Part shown: positions 1 through 8,284 of the stretch, piece by piece
Numbering within the stretch: position 1 is the first letter of the stretch
Layout: the number at the start of each line of letters is the position of its first letter
Source: Nitrospira sp.
Lineage (GTDB): Bacteria; Nitrospirota; Nitrospiria; Nitrospirales; Nitrospiraceae
Length of the DNA: 64,000 nt
Direction: 5' to 3'
Assembly (NCBI GenBank): GCA_005116835.1
Contig: SWDM01000018.1
Location: 301,893-365,892, forward strand
Position numbers and translations under genes: made by a program
Notes under the pieces: model-generated
What the model was told of the DNA's origin: nothing
The model's input: only the letters and a program-made list of their open reading frames with translations
Databases searched by the model: none

Positions 1-582
1 GAGCCGACGAACCATCTCGATCCTGCATCGGTGGATATGCTCACCGATGCCCTCTCGGATTTTCCTGGCACGATCATCTTTATTTCCCACGACCCCACCT
101 TTCTGACCAGAGTCTGCACACGCGTCATTGAAATCGAAGAGGGCAAGGCCCGAAGCTTTTCCGGCGACTATGAATACTATTTGTGGAAGAAAGCGCAGGA
201 GCTCGATTCCATCAAGGAATCGAGCGACGATCTGAAGGGAGTGAGTCACGAAAAGGAAGTCGGCCCGACCAGGGCCATGGCGTCGCAAGCTCCATCCAAA
301 TCCTCCTCCGGAGACCGACGAGATCTCAGCAAGACTCAAGCCAGACTGGAAAAGCAGGTGGCGCGGGCTGAAGCCGAGATTGCCGAATTCGAAACGAAAA
401 TCAAAACGCGCGACCTTGAACTTGCCGACCCGGCACTTTATAAAAATGAATCCACTAAATGGAGCGTGCTGCAAACGGAATACGACGGCTGGAAGAAGGA
501 TCTCCTGCGGCTTACAGCCAAGTGGGAAACACTCTCGGCCGAATTGGAAGAGGTGAAACAGAAACTGACCGCCTTCGCGTAG
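1..582 (+). CDS. ABC-F family ATPase, C-terminal part (5' end outside window)
   Basis: The frame is open from the first base and opens with EPTNHLD, the Walker B/D-loop of an ABC-F protein. The H-loop follows as FISHDPTFL, and then a lysine- and glutamate-rich C-terminal coiled coil (about residues 100-190) typical of YheS/Uup/YbiT-type proteins. ABC-F proteins are soluble twin-ATPase proteins without membrane domains that act on ribosomes. The first ATPase domain and most of the second lie upstream of the window, so the subfamily cannot be fixed. A second, complete ABC-F protein is encoded at 48101-49945. The gene converges on the PilZ-like gene with hairpin element A1 between them. Confidence 0.9.
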   Translation, partial: EPTNHLDPASVDMLTDALSDFPGTIIFISHDPTFLTRVCTRVIEIEEGKARSFSGDYEYYLWKKAQELDSIKESSDDLKGVSHEKEVGPTRAMASQAPSKSSSGDRRDLSKTQARLEKQVARAEAEIAEFETKIKTRDLELADPALYKNESTKWSVLQTEYDGWKKDLLRLTAKWETLSAELEEVKQKLTAFA

Positions 583-639
583 CAGGAAACGGCGCGACAG
601 GCTAGACTAGCGGGAAAAGCGAGACAGGAGAACAGTCAG

Positions 640-811
640 GCGGACAGCTCAAAACGAACGCCCTTCTCACCCTCCCGACCCAGGCGCGCCGAGACGCACC
701 TTCTCCCAAGCAAGGCCGCAGGAGAGAAATAACCGGAGGCGTACCCTCTCGGGTACGTTGAGGATTATTTCGATCCGAGAACGAAGTTGGGGGTCGTTTT
801 CAGCTGTCCGC
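640..811. repeat. Family A hairpin repeat, copy A1
   Basis: Imperfect palindrome with terminal arms gcggacagctcaaaacga / tcgttttcagctgtccgc (one mismatch). The core is ggaggcgtaccctc tc gggtacgttgagg at about 736-764. The middle arms gagaaataacc and ggattatttc also pair. It fills the space between the convergent ABC-F and PilZ-like genes and touches the PilZ stop codon. Related copies lie at 3583, 17913, 35355 and 46711. Confidence 0.8.
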
Positions 812-1200
812 TAAAGGGAGGATTTGACCGTTTCTTCCAGATAATAATACAGCCAGCGGTTCTTCTCTTTCGTCACCAGCTCATCCCAGATCACGCCGAT
901 AAGAAACCCTTTCTCCCACGGTTTCATCCAGGCGACTTTTCCATCGAGCTTCTCCATCTGTTCGACACGATCCGAGTCGAGAAATGCCAAGGACACCATC
1001 ACCGGCTGGGCCATGGCCAGCTTCTCTTTCGTGTGCAACCCTGCGCCGACTTTATTGACATTATCCAAGACAGCTGTAATCGCCTTGGCTCCACTTTTCG
1101 GTGAAATCAAGGCGGAACCGACCAGTGTCGCCCGGACAAACTTTCTCCGTTCGTTCGTCACTGCGATCGAGGCTACCGACTTTGAACTCTGCCGTTTCAT
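811..1200 (-). CDS. PilZ domain-like protein
   Basis: A 129-residue protein with the PilZ layout: a basic patch RRKFVR (residues 18-23) followed by N-V-N-K-V-G (47-52), then a beta-rich barrel ending in an aromatic helix. PilZ domains bind cyclic di-GMP through R-x3-R and (D/N)-x-S-x-x-G. Here the serine of the second motif appears to be asparagine, so ligand binding is uncertain. There is no signal peptide or membrane segment, so it is probably cytosolic. It is a single-gene unit between element A1 and rarA. The family call is by pattern only. Confidence 0.6.
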   Translation of the reverse strand: MKRQSSKSVASIAVTNERRKFVRATLVGSALISPKSGAKAITAVLDNVNKVGAGLHTKEKLAMAQPVMVSLAFLDSDRVEQMEKLDGKVAWMKPWEKGFLIGVIWDELVTKEKNRWLYYYLEETVKSSL

Positions 1201-1255
1201 AAGACTAAGTATAACCGATTAGAAAACTTTGTCCACACACTTTCTCCTCCCCTGA

Positions 1256-2548
1256 TTAGGCATCTTTGGGCCGGTAATAACGCCGCCCTTTGAGCTGAGC
1301 AGGGAGGTGCTCCTGCTGCATCTTGGCCTGGGGATCGTCATGGACATAGCGGTAGCCTTTCCCATACCCAAACCCCTTCATCATCGAGGTGACCGCATTT
1401 CGCAAATGGAGCGGAACCCCAAGATTTCCATGGGTTTTTGCATCTTCCATGGCCTCAAGAAGCCCAATATAGGAAGCATTATCCTTGTGCCTGGTTGCGA
1501 GATAGGTTGTTCCCTGGGCCAAGTTGATCTGTGCCTCTGGGAGCCCCACGAACTGCACCGCCTGAGCCACCGCGGTCGCAACCACCAGTCCCATCGGATC
1601 GGCATTCCCTACATCCTCGGAGGCAAAAATAACCAGTCTTCTGGCAATGAACTTCGGGTCCTCCCCCCCTTCCAACATACGGGCGAGCCAATAGAGGGCT
1701 CCGTCAGGATCGGAATCGCGCAGGCTCTTAATATAGGCAGAGATGACGTTGTAATGTTCTTCGCCGGATTTATCGTACCGGATCGATTTTTTCAGCAATG
1801 CTGCTTCCAGCGCCGCTTCATCGATCAGACGTGCGCCGCCAGACTCGGCTGGCTGCTGCCTCACCACAAAATCCAGCGCCGTCAGGAGCGATCTCGCATC
1901 GCCATTACCATAGGCAATCATCCGTTGCCTCGCGTCGGGTGATAGACGGGCATTCCATTTCCCCAACCCGATCTCATGGCTCGCCAGCGCACGATCCAAT
2001 ATCTGCCCCAGGGCTTCATCCGTGAGGGGCTTGAGCACAATAACCAGGGAACGAGACAGAAGCGGTGAGATCACTTCAAACGAAGGATTTTCGGTCGTCG
2101 CACCGACCAGGATAATCGTTCCCCGCTCGACGTGAGGCAAAAAGGCATCCTGCTGCGCCTTGTTGAAACGGTGGATCTCATCGACGAACAGAATGGTCCG
2201 TTGGCCGTTGATCGACTGGCGTTGCTCGGCTGTCTTGATGATGGCCCGCAGTTCTGAGACACCCCCTGTGACCGCCGAGAAGGGCACAAACTCAGCTTTG
2301 GTGTGGCGCGCGACAAGATGCGCCAACGTGGTCTTACCAGAGCCGGGCGGCCCCCAGAAGATGACAGAGGAGAGTTGGTCCGCTTCGATAGCTCGACGCA
2401 ACGGACGATCCGGCGCGGTAATCTCCTCTTGCCCGACAAAGTCTGCAAACTCTCGCGGCCGCAGACGCTCGGCCAACGGAGGCTCAACGGACTTCCCCGC
2501 CTCGGGAGTCCCAAACAAGTCAGAAGTCTGATCGCGTGAAGTGGTCAT
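1256..2548 (-). CDS. rarA: Replication-associated recombination protein A (RarA/MgsA AAA+ ATPase)
   Basis: RarA acts at stalled replication forks and is related to clamp-loader ATPases. Visible motifs are Walker A GPPGSGKTTLAH, Walker B TILFVDEIHRF, sensor 1 GATTENPSF and, further on, the family stretch SLRDSDPDGALYWLARML followed by EDVGNADP. The protein has 430 residues from the chosen start (MTTSRDQ), a usual length. A longer reading frame begins at 2659, but its extra 37 residues lack family character, and a ttgaggattcag ribosome site precedes 2548. The N-terminal segment before VGQEEI is short and probably flexible. Confidence 0.95.
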   Translation of the reverse strand: MTTSRDQTSDLFGTPEAGKSVEPPLAERLRPREFADFVGQEEITAPDRPLRRAIEADQLSSVIFWGPPGSGKTTLAHLVARHTKAEFVPFSAVTGGVSELRAIIKTAEQRQSINGQRTILFVDEIHRFNKAQQDAFLPHVERGTIILVGATTENPSFEVISPLLSRSLVIVLKPLTDEALGQILDRALASHEIGLGKWNARLSPDARQRMIAYGNGDARSLLTALDFVVRQQPAESGGARLIDEAALEAALLKKSIRYDKSGEEHYNVISAYIKSLRDSDPDGALYWLARMLEGGEDPKFIARRLVIFASEDVGNADPMGLVVATAVAQAVQFVGLPEAQINLAQGTTYLATRHKDNASYIGLLEAMEDAKTHGNLGVPLHLRNAVTSMMKGFGYGKGYRYVHDDPQAKMQQEHLPAQLKGRRYYRPKDA

Positions 2549-2657
2549 CTGAATCCTCAAGAATGGGGAGAATTGTATACGCCTGGCGAGATGATCGCAA
2601 ACGGGCCCTTGACCATCGTTCATCCCAATGTTACGAACAACGGCGAAAGGGAACAGC

Positions 2658-3479
2658 ATGCAGACTCACGTCAACGGCATCACTATCGCTTACAACGACC
2701 AAGGAACCGGTCTGCCCATCATCTTTCTCCATGCTTTCCCCCTGAACAGAACCATGTGGACACAGCAAGAGGAAGCCCTCTCGTTGCAATTCAGAGTCAT
2801 CACGATCGATCTGCGAGGGCATGGCGAATCAGACGCGCCGCTGTGGCGCTATACGCTCGACCAATCGGCCGACGATGTGCATGCGCTGCTAGACCAGCTC
2901 GCAATCCAGCAAGCCCTGTTCGTGGGACTCTCGATGGGCGGCTACACCCTGTTGGCGTTCTATCGGAAGTATGCATCCCGCGTGAAGGGCTTGATCCTGG
3001 CCGACACAAAGGCCCAGGCAGATACGGCAGAAGGAAAAGAGGGGCGATTCCAGATGGCGCAAACGGCCTATAAAAAAGGACCGTCAGCGATCGCCGACAT
3101 CATGATCCCGAAACTTCTTAGCCCAGCGACCATCCAGGCAAGACCGGAGCTTGTTCAGCAAGTGCGAGCCATGATCGAAGGGAATGAAATCAGCGGGATC
3201 GCAGGTGACTTGATGGCGATGGCAGAGCGGCCAGACTCCATCCCACTTTTGAAACAAATCGCCTGCCCCACCCAAATCATCGTCGGTGAACTGGACCAAG
3301 CCACCCCACCATCCGACGCCAAACTCATGGCCGATCAGATTCCCAATGCCAAACTGGCCATCATTCCCAACGCCGCGCACCTGGCCAACCTCGAACAGCC
3401 AGAAGCCTTCACCCACATCGTCGCGACCTTCGCCCAAGAACTCGACAAGGGAAAACAGACGGAACCACCTGGTCCCTGA
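2658..3479 (+). CDS. Alpha/beta-fold hydrolase
   Basis: A 273-residue alpha/beta hydrolase with oxyanion segment FLHAFPLNRTMW, the strand-turn DLRGHGESD, nucleophile elbow GLSMGG (serine at about residue 92), an acid in GELDQATPP and a histidine in NAAHLANLEQP. This is the layout of 3-oxoadipate enol-lactonase (PcaD) or BioH-like esterases. No aromatic-degradation or biotin genes lie nearby, so the substrate is unknown. The start at MQTHVNG is preceded by gaaaggga. It is divergent from rarA, with about 110 bp between the two chosen starts. Confidence 0.9.
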   Translation: MQTHVNGITIAYNDQGTGLPIIFLHAFPLNRTMWTQQEEALSLQFRVITIDLRGHGESDAPLWRYTLDQSADDVHALLDQLAIQQALFVGLSMGGYTLLAFYRKYASRVKGLILADTKAQADTAEGKEGRFQMAQTAYKKGPSAIADIMIPKLLSPATIQARPELVQQVRAMIEGNEISGIAGDLMAMAERPDSIPLLKQIACPTQIIVGELDQATPPSDAKLMADQIPNAKLAIIPNAAHLANLEQPEAFTHIVATFAQELDKGKQTEPPGP

Positions 3480-3582
3480 CGCCCCAATATGCGCCGGGCC
3501 CATGCAAGCCCGTAGCAAGTGAATGGCAGAAGACTCTATTTCTGAGAGTTGAAGATAATGTGGTTGGGATAATGAAGTAGGG

Positions 3583-3774
3583 GCAGGACGTTCAAAACGT
3601 TCATCCAGCAAGGCCACAGCGAATGAAGACCGGAGGCGTACCCTCTGGGGCGCACGGTGCGACGAATAAGGAGCACCAAGTCTGTGCGCGCCGCCGAGTG
3701 GTGAGGCGGCCGGGTCCCCGTTGAGGATCTGAACGATGCGAGAACGACGCTGGAGGACTTTTTCAACGTCCTGC
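3583..3774. repeat. Family A hairpin repeat, copy A2, with an enlarged loop
   Basis: Terminal arms gcaggacgttcaaaacgttc / ctttttcaacgtcctgc. It shares the core ggaggcgtaccctc and gttgaggatc, but about 65 extra bases (3650-3718, containing cgcacggtgcg and ggtgaggcggcc) sit where other copies have only a tetraloop-sized turn. It ends one base before the folE stop codon, between convergent genes. Confidence 0.75.
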
Positions 3775-4422
3775 TTAATCGGAGTCGCCGACGCTCCCTT
3801 TGCGTATCAACTTCAAGAACTCCAGCCTCGTCTGAGGCTGACTGCGGAAGGCGCCTAACATAGAACTACTGACCGCGACCGTGTTCTGCTTTTCGACGCC
3901 TCGCATCATCATGCAGAGGTGTCGCGCTTCGACGACCACACCCACGCCACGCGCGTTGAGCTTCGACTTCAAGGTTTCGGCGATCTGGATGGTCAGCCGT
4001 TCTTGAACTTGGAGCCGGCGCGCAAAGGTATCCACGATGCGCGGAATCTTGCTGAGCCCCACCACTTTCTTATTCGGTAAATACCCCACATGGACTCTGC
4101 CATAGAAGGGCAAGAGATGATGCTCACACATACTGAAGAAGTCGATATCTTTCACGATTACCATCTCATCGTATTCAATCGGAAAGAGGGCTCCGTTCAA
4201 GAGCTGATCGATGTCGCGATGATAGCCCTGGGTCATGAAGGCGAGGGCCTTCGCGACTCGCTCGGGAGTCTTGAGGAGTCCGTTCCGGCCTGGCTCTTCA
4301 CCCAGAGCCAACAGCATCTCGGTCACCAGAGATTGCAGAACATCCACATCCACAGCTCTTTCATTTTTCCTCACGCCTTCAATCTGCTGCCGTCCCCGCC
4401 GCTTGACTCCCTGCTTAGCCAT
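3775..4422 (-). CDS. folE: GTP cyclohydrolase I
   Basis: FolE converts GTP to 7,8-dihydroneopterin triphosphate, the first step of folate and other pterin syntheses. Diagnostic segments are [13 protein letters not shown], the zinc and catalytic stretch [34 protein letters not shown] and the second metal cysteine in [11 protein letters not shown]. At 215 residues it is full length, with a basic N-terminal extension of about 25 residues. Ribosome site gagaggggcg precedes the ATG. A PTPS-family gene follows upstream on the same strand about 100 bp away, so the two may act in sequence on dihydroneopterin triphosphate. Confidence 0.97.
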   Translation of the reverse strand: MAKQGVKRRGRQQIEGVRKNERAVDVDVLQSLVTEMLLALGEEPGRNGLLKTPERVAKALAFMTQGYHRDIDQLLNGALFPIEYDEMVIVKDIDFFSMCEHHLLPFYGRVHVGYLPNKKVVGLSKIPRIVDTFARRLQVQERLTIQIAETLKSKLNARGVGVVVEARHLCMMMRGVEKQNTVAVSSSMLGAFRSQPQTRLEFLKLIRKGSVGDSD

Positions 4423-4442
4423 AACGCCCCTCTCTATACCGT

Positions 4443-4553
4443 ATGCTCAATGTTGAATGGTGAATGTGAAATGTCCGGAAATCCTCAGATCGACAGATTT
4501 CCTTCCGATTCCGACCATTCATCATTCAACATTTGTCATTCAACATTCCCACC
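4443..4553. repeat. Word-repeat hairpin with TTCAACATTCA arms
   Basis: The left arm (4446-4478) is rich in aatgttgaatggtgaatg and the right arm (4515-4552) in attcatcattcaacattt. The right arm overlaps the 3' end of the downstream minus-strand gene and encodes its last residues, GMLNDKC plus stop. No sequence similarity to families A or B. Confidence 0.6.
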
Positions 4554-4960
4554 GCGCCCGCATACTCGAAGTAGTTGTCACGCGTTTCAATCAACCCAAC
4601 CTTTTCCAATTGCCCCGCTGGGAGGGACTGCACGAGCAGATCCCAGATCAGCAGCACCAGATTTTCTCCCGTCGTGGTGCAATGGGCAAACTCCGGATCT
4701 TGATTGAGATCGCGATGGTCAAATCGCGTGATGACTTGTTGTCCCACAGTCCGATCCAGCCGATCGAGATCCATTCTTCCCCCGGTCGCAGTCGGATCCT
4801 CGCTCTTCACCGTCACTAGCACAACATAGTTATGGCCATGCCCATTGGGATTATTACACTTCCCAAATACAGTCTGGTTATCTTTAGGCGACAGATGATC
4901 CGTGTGCAGCCGGTGCGCTGCGCAAAACCGGTATCGCCTCGTGACGCTCGCTTGTGCCAT
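4526..4960 (-). CDS. 6-pyruvoyl tetrahydropterin synthase / 6-carboxytetrahydropterin synthase family protein
   Basis: The family turns dihydroneopterin triphosphate into 6-pyruvoyl-tetrahydropterin (PTPS) or 6-carboxy-tetrahydropterin (QueD, queuosine pathway). Zinc ligands H16, H41 and H43 and catalytic C35 are present in AAHRLH and GKCNNPNGHGHNY. Cysteine and HGH are separated as C-x5-H, the arrangement of animal PTPS, rather than the C-x3-H usual for QueD. The acidic TGGRMDLDRLD and the C-terminal TTENLVLLIW with IETRDNY also match PTPS. The last residues are encoded by a hairpin arm. It lies beside folE. The exact product is an inference. Confidence 0.9.
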   Translation of the reverse strand: MAQASVTRRYRFCAAHRLHTDHLSPKDNQTVFGKCNNPNGHGHNYVVLVTVKSEDPTATGGRMDLDRLDRTVGQQVITRFDHRDLNQDPEFAHCTTTGENLVLLIWDLLVQSLPAGQLEKVGLIETRDNYFEYAGAVGMLNDKC

Positions 4961-5087
4961 CTTAACCGTGGTTCTGCATCATGTACATAAACAGAAAGGC
5001 CAGGACTGCCGCTCAATTCGGACAATCCTGGCACCTCTATCTCTCATTCAACCGACGATCTGGTAGCGCCGCTCCAGCGCATTTGCA

Positions 5088-5408
5088 TTAGGCGCTGAAG
5101 GAGCTGCCGCAACCACAGGTGGTCTTGGCCTGTGGATTCTTAATCGAGAACCCGGACCCCTGAAGGCTGTCCACATAATCGACTTCGGCTCCCTGCAAAA
5201 GAGGAGCGCTCTGCGAATCCATGATGACCTTCACGATACCCTTTTCAACCACGGTGTCGTCATCGCCCATCTTCGACTCGAAAGCCATCCCGTATTGATA
5301 TCCGTGGCACCCGCCGCCCTTGACATAGACCCGCAGACCGACAATGTCCTTCTCTTCCACCATCAATTCCTTGATCTTCTGTTCCGCAATTGCCGTAATC
5401 GTCAACAT
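5088..5408 (-). CDS. erpA: Iron-sulfur cluster insertion protein, ErpA/IscA (HesB) family
   Basis: A-type Fe-S carrier that passes clusters to target enzymes. The three conserved cysteines are present: C34 in KGGGCHGYQYG and C98/C100 in the C-terminal CGCGSSF. The 106-residue length is typical. The start codon follows an excellent ribosome site (cgaggaggatcacc). It lies directly downstream of a 2Fe-2S ferredoxin and NuoF on the same strand, consistent with a role in maturing these Fe-S proteins. ErpA and IscA are hard to separate by sequence alone; the symbol is a best guess. Confidence 0.92.
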   Translation of the reverse strand: MLTITAIAEQKIKELMVEEKDIVGLRVYVKGGGCHGYQYGMAFESKMGDDDTVVEKGIVKVIMDSQSAPLLQGAEVDYVDSLQGSGFSIKNPQAKTTCGCGSSFSA

Positions 5409-5477
5409 GGTGATCCTCCTCGTGTGGCCAAGCTGTCCTTCGAAGACCGGCCTGGAATAGTTAAGTGTAACATCTCT

Positions 5478-5825
5478 TTACTGAATTTCAATACCCTGCG
5501 ACTCCGTCTGCGGAACTGTCGGCGCAACCCACTTGCCGTCCGGAACCCGCACAACCACGTCTCCGAGTACCTTGGCCTGACATCCAAGACGATGCCAGGG
5601 CTCACTGAGGGCTTCTCGATCGAGGAGATCCTGCTCATCGAAGTCGATCTCCGACAGGTTCTCTGCGCCCATCTGCACTTCAATCCGACAGGTGGTGCAG
5701 GAGGCGTTCCCACCACAGTCGTGATTCAACCTACACCCAAGCAGCTTTGATGCCTCCAGTAACGACGTATTGACCTCAATCTCTCCACTTCTACTTTCAG
5801 GAAGAAGAAACGTCACGCGTGGCAT
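5478..5825 (-). CDS. 2Fe-2S ferredoxin
   Basis: A 115-residue ferredoxin with cluster ligands C37-x5-C43-x2-C46 and a distal C82 in RLGCQAKV, the adrenodoxin/ISC pattern rather than the plant type (C-x4-C-x2-C). It probably transfers single electrons in the cytosol. A GTG start four codons upstream (5837) is possible; the ATG giving MPRVTFL fits the family better. Neither has a clear ribosome site. It lies between nuoF and erpA, so it may be the electron partner of NuoF or serve Fe-S cluster assembly. Confidence 0.92.
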   Translation of the reverse strand: MPRVTFLLPESRSGEIEVNTSLLEASKLLGCRLNHDCGGNASCTTCRIEVQMGAENLSEIDFDEQDLLDREALSEPWHRLGCQAKVLGDVVVRVPDGKWVAPTVPQTESQGIEIQ

Positions 5826-5835
5826 AGATATGGGC

Positions 5836-5922
5836 ACTTGTCACAGGTCATCGGTCACTCCGCCGAGTCTCATTCGGCTGGTAATGAATGACTATTGACT
5901 CATGACTCATGACTCCTTTCTA
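5836..5922. repeat. Word-repeat hairpin with GACTCATGA arms
   Basis: Left arm words gtcacaggtcatcggtcac and right arm words gactcatgactcatgac form an imperfect hairpin around an inner stem gccgagtctcattcggc (about 5872-5888). It fills the gap between the nuoF stop codon and the ferredoxin start and may act as a transcript-processing or attenuation structure. Confidence 0.5.
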
Positions 5923-5923
5923 T

Positions 5924-7216
5924 TCATACAGCCACAGGCGCCGGCTGATAGGGGCAGCGCTGCAACCGGATATGTTCTTCAAACTCATGGCGGAACAATT
6001 TGATGCTGCTCTGAACCAATACGGCAGCCCCGGTTACCAGCGTGCAATAGCCCGTCCCCTTCACAAACCCGCAGAGTTGGAGGAGGCTCTCCATATCTTT
6101 CTCCGTCCCCTCTCCCTGCTCAATCTTCGTCATGAGTGCGGCAAGATTGATGGTCCCCATTCGACAAGGCGGACATTGCCCGCAACTCTCGGCCTTGAAG
6201 AAGTTTGAGAATTTGAGCGTCAGCGCCACCATACAGGCCGCATCATCGACGACAATGACACCAGCCGACCCAAGTCCCGTACCGGCTTTCTTCAATGAGT
6301 CAAAATCCATCGTCAAGTCGAGCTGGTCGGCCGTCACCATCGAAAACGCCGGTCCGCCCGGAAACACCGCCTTGATCTTGCGCCCGTTTGGCACTCCTCC
6401 GCCACAGGTATCCACGAGTTCCCGTATCGTTATCCCCATCGGCATCTCGTACACGCCAGGCCTATTCACGTCGCCGCTCAGGGAAAACATCATTGTGCCA
6501 GGACACTTTTCCGTGCCGACCTCCGTGAACCAGGCCACGCCTTTGAGAAGGATCCGAGGAATGTTGCACAGGGTTTCGACATTGTTGACCAACGTCGGCT
6601 TCCCGTAGAGGCCAAAGTCCGTCGGGTAGAACGGCGGCTTCTGTCTCGGCATCGCCGGGCGCCCCTGCATGGATTCGAGCATCGCGGTTTCCTCGCCCGC
6701 CACATAACTCCCATGGCCTTCAAAAACTTGCAGGTCGAGATCCACACCGCTCCCTAGGACATTGGCGCCCAAGAACCCTTGTGCCTTCGCCTGGGCCAAG
6801 GCTTTCTTCAAATTCTCCCGTTCTTCGTGGTACTCATGATTCACATAGATAAATGCGGCCTTCGCCTGCACCGTGTAGGCCGCGATGAGACAGCCTTCGA
6901 TAAGCTGATGGGGCGCCTGCTTGAGCAAATAGCGGTCCTTAAACGTCCCCGGCTCATGCTCTCCGGCATTACACACGAAATAATGTTCCTTCACCCGATG
7001 ATTGAGAACCTTTTCCCACTTGATGCCGGTGGGAAAACCAGCGCCCCCCCGTCCGCGAAGTCCGGCTTTCTTCAGCTCATTGACGATATCGTTTGCGCTC
7101 AGCTCCTTAATGCATTTCCTCCAGGCTTCGTAGCCCCCGACCTTCCGGTAGGCGTCGATATCCCAGGGAGCGCCATCAAGCGTTTGGAGTACTCGTGGGT
7201 TAGTCGTAGCAGTCAT
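5924..7216 (-). CDS. nuoF: NADH-quinone oxidoreductase subunit F (NuoF), 51 kDa FMN/Fe-S subunit
   Basis: NuoF carries FMN, the NADH site and cluster N3. Visible are the glycine-rich GLRGRGGAGFPTGIKW, the NADH/FMN segment CNAGEHEPGTFKDR, GEETAMLESMQG and cluster ligands ESCGQCPPCRMG with a fourth cysteine in KGTGYCTL. Length 430 is normal. No other complex I gene is in the window; the neighbours are a ferredoxin and ErpA. It may supply the NADH module of a split complex I or of an NAD(P)-ferredoxin oxidoreductase. The start follows gaagaagcg. Confidence 0.95.
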   Translation of the reverse strand: MTATTNPRVLQTLDGAPWDIDAYRKVGGYEAWRKCIKELSANDIVNELKKAGLRGRGGAGFPTGIKWEKVLNHRVKEHYFVCNAGEHEPGTFKDRYLLKQAPHQLIEGCLIAAYTVQAKAAFIYVNHEYHEERENLKKALAQAKAQGFLGANVLGSGVDLDLQVFEGHGSYVAGEETAMLESMQGRPAMPRQKPPFYPTDFGLYGKPTLVNNVETLCNIPRILLKGVAWFTEVGTEKCPGTMMFSLSGDVNRPGVYEMPMGITIRELVDTCGGGVPNGRKIKAVFPGGPAFSMVTADQLDLTMDFDSLKKAGTGLGSAGVIVVDDAACMVALTLKFSNFFKAESCGQCPPCRMGTINLAALMTKIEQGEGTEKDMESLLQLCGFVKGTGYCTLVTGAAVLVQSSIKLFRHEFEEHIRLQRCPYQPAPVAV

Positions 7217-7551
7217 CGCTTCTTCAATACCTATTCTACCCAGAAAGTGGAACGATACTATAAGGTGCCCGGACGCTGTTCGTCAAGGCAATGTCTCGAT
7301 AATAGGCCTGAATCTCAATGACTTAGGGCCACTGCCCTATATAAGACCGGCCATATGGGCCATCGAGCCGTAAAAGGTAGGACGTGAGCGGTGAAACGTA
7401 TCTCGCTGGTGATAAGAGCGTATGCTAATGGCCTATAGCTGGTAGCAAAGACAGCCCTCTTTATTCAGGACCCTACGCCAGATGCTCTTTTCTTTGGGCG
7501 AGAGATGAACGGACTTGCCGGAGTTTTCCAGCCGGCAAGTCCAATACCGAT
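7217..7551. other. Intergenic region with a terminator-like hairpin
   Basis: No convincing gene. At 7511-7542 an 11-bp perfect stem ggacttgccgg / ccggcaagtcc encloses a T-rich loop, just downstream of the PuuD-like stop codon. No T-run follows it on the minus strand, so it may be a 3'-end stabiliser rather than a classical terminator. The nuoF promoter must lie near 7217-7300. Confidence 0.55.
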
Positions 7552-8139
7552 TTACCTGAGATGGCTGCCGGCTCCCATGAATAACAACATGGGTATCGAC
7601 AACATGAAGTTGACTCGAGAAGCGAGGAGCGCGGTCCGGCCCCACTGGGCCATTTCCGGCGGCGCAGGGGTTCCTTGGGCTGCCGCTGTCACCGCCGCAA
7701 TGATTCTCCGCTGGTTCGGCCAAATAACCGCATGGACATTGGCCATCATGATGATGCCCAATAGGCCGCCGATTCCCAATGCAATTGCGCCGGTTCCACC
7801 CCGTTGATACAGGTAGAGGTACAACACAATTCCAGCCAGAACCGTGACCGTCGCGCCATGGCGAAACCAATTCAGCGCGGCAGGCATCAACTTGGGAATC
7901 ACGATGTTCTTGGTGGGACCATCCAGGCTCTTCAAGAACGCCGCATTGATCAGGTTGAAGAAATACAACAACCCGATCCAGACGATCCCAGCGAGGAAAT
8001 GGGTCCAGCGCAACAGCAAACCGAACCAATCGGCATCACCGACCGCCGTGCCGGTTATGCCAAGATACCCCATAATCAAGACCACCGAGAGGGCAAATCC
8101 TACCCCCAGGGTCTGCATCGGACTCTCAAGAAATTTCAT
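7552..8139 (-). CDS. PuuD-like (urate oxidase N-terminal family) integral membrane protein
   Basis: A 195-residue membrane protein with about five hydrophobic segments. The stretch LRWTHFLAGIVWIGLLYFFNLINAAF, seen in short overlapping pieces such as RWTHFLAGIVWIG, and the later NVHAVIWPNQRR resemble the membrane half of urate oxidase PuuD. Conserved histidines within helices (RWTHFL, NWFRHGAT, NVHAV) could bind haem. The cytochrome c tail of true PuuD is absent, so urate oxidation is unlikely. A strong aaggagatact ribosome site precedes the ATG. The gene stands alone between nuoF and mdh. The function is unknown; a redox membrane protein is an inference. Confidence 0.75.
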   Translation of the reverse strand: MKFLESPMQTLGVGFALSVVLIMGYLGITGTAVGDADWFGLLLRWTHFLAGIVWIGLLYFFNLINAAFLKSLDGPTKNIVIPKLMPAALNWFRHGATVTVLAGIVLYLYLYQRGGTGAIALGIGGLLGIIMMANVHAVIWPNQRRIIAAVTAAAQGTPAPPEMAQWGRTALLASRVNFMLSIPMLLFMGAGSHLR

Positions 8140-8284
8140 AGTATCTCCTTATTTACTGCGCTATCGGGCTTCTTCTGTACTGTAGCCCTGCACGGAATGT
8201 CAAGCAATCGAGGCCCGTCGTACGCCAATGGTCATTGGTCGATAATGAGAAAGAGGCCCGCTGTTCCTGCCACTGACGATGTTG

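Noticed and set aside
1307..1942. 211-residue plus-strand frame inside rarA
   Set aside because: Antisense to a conserved gene with intact catalytic motifs; no independent support.
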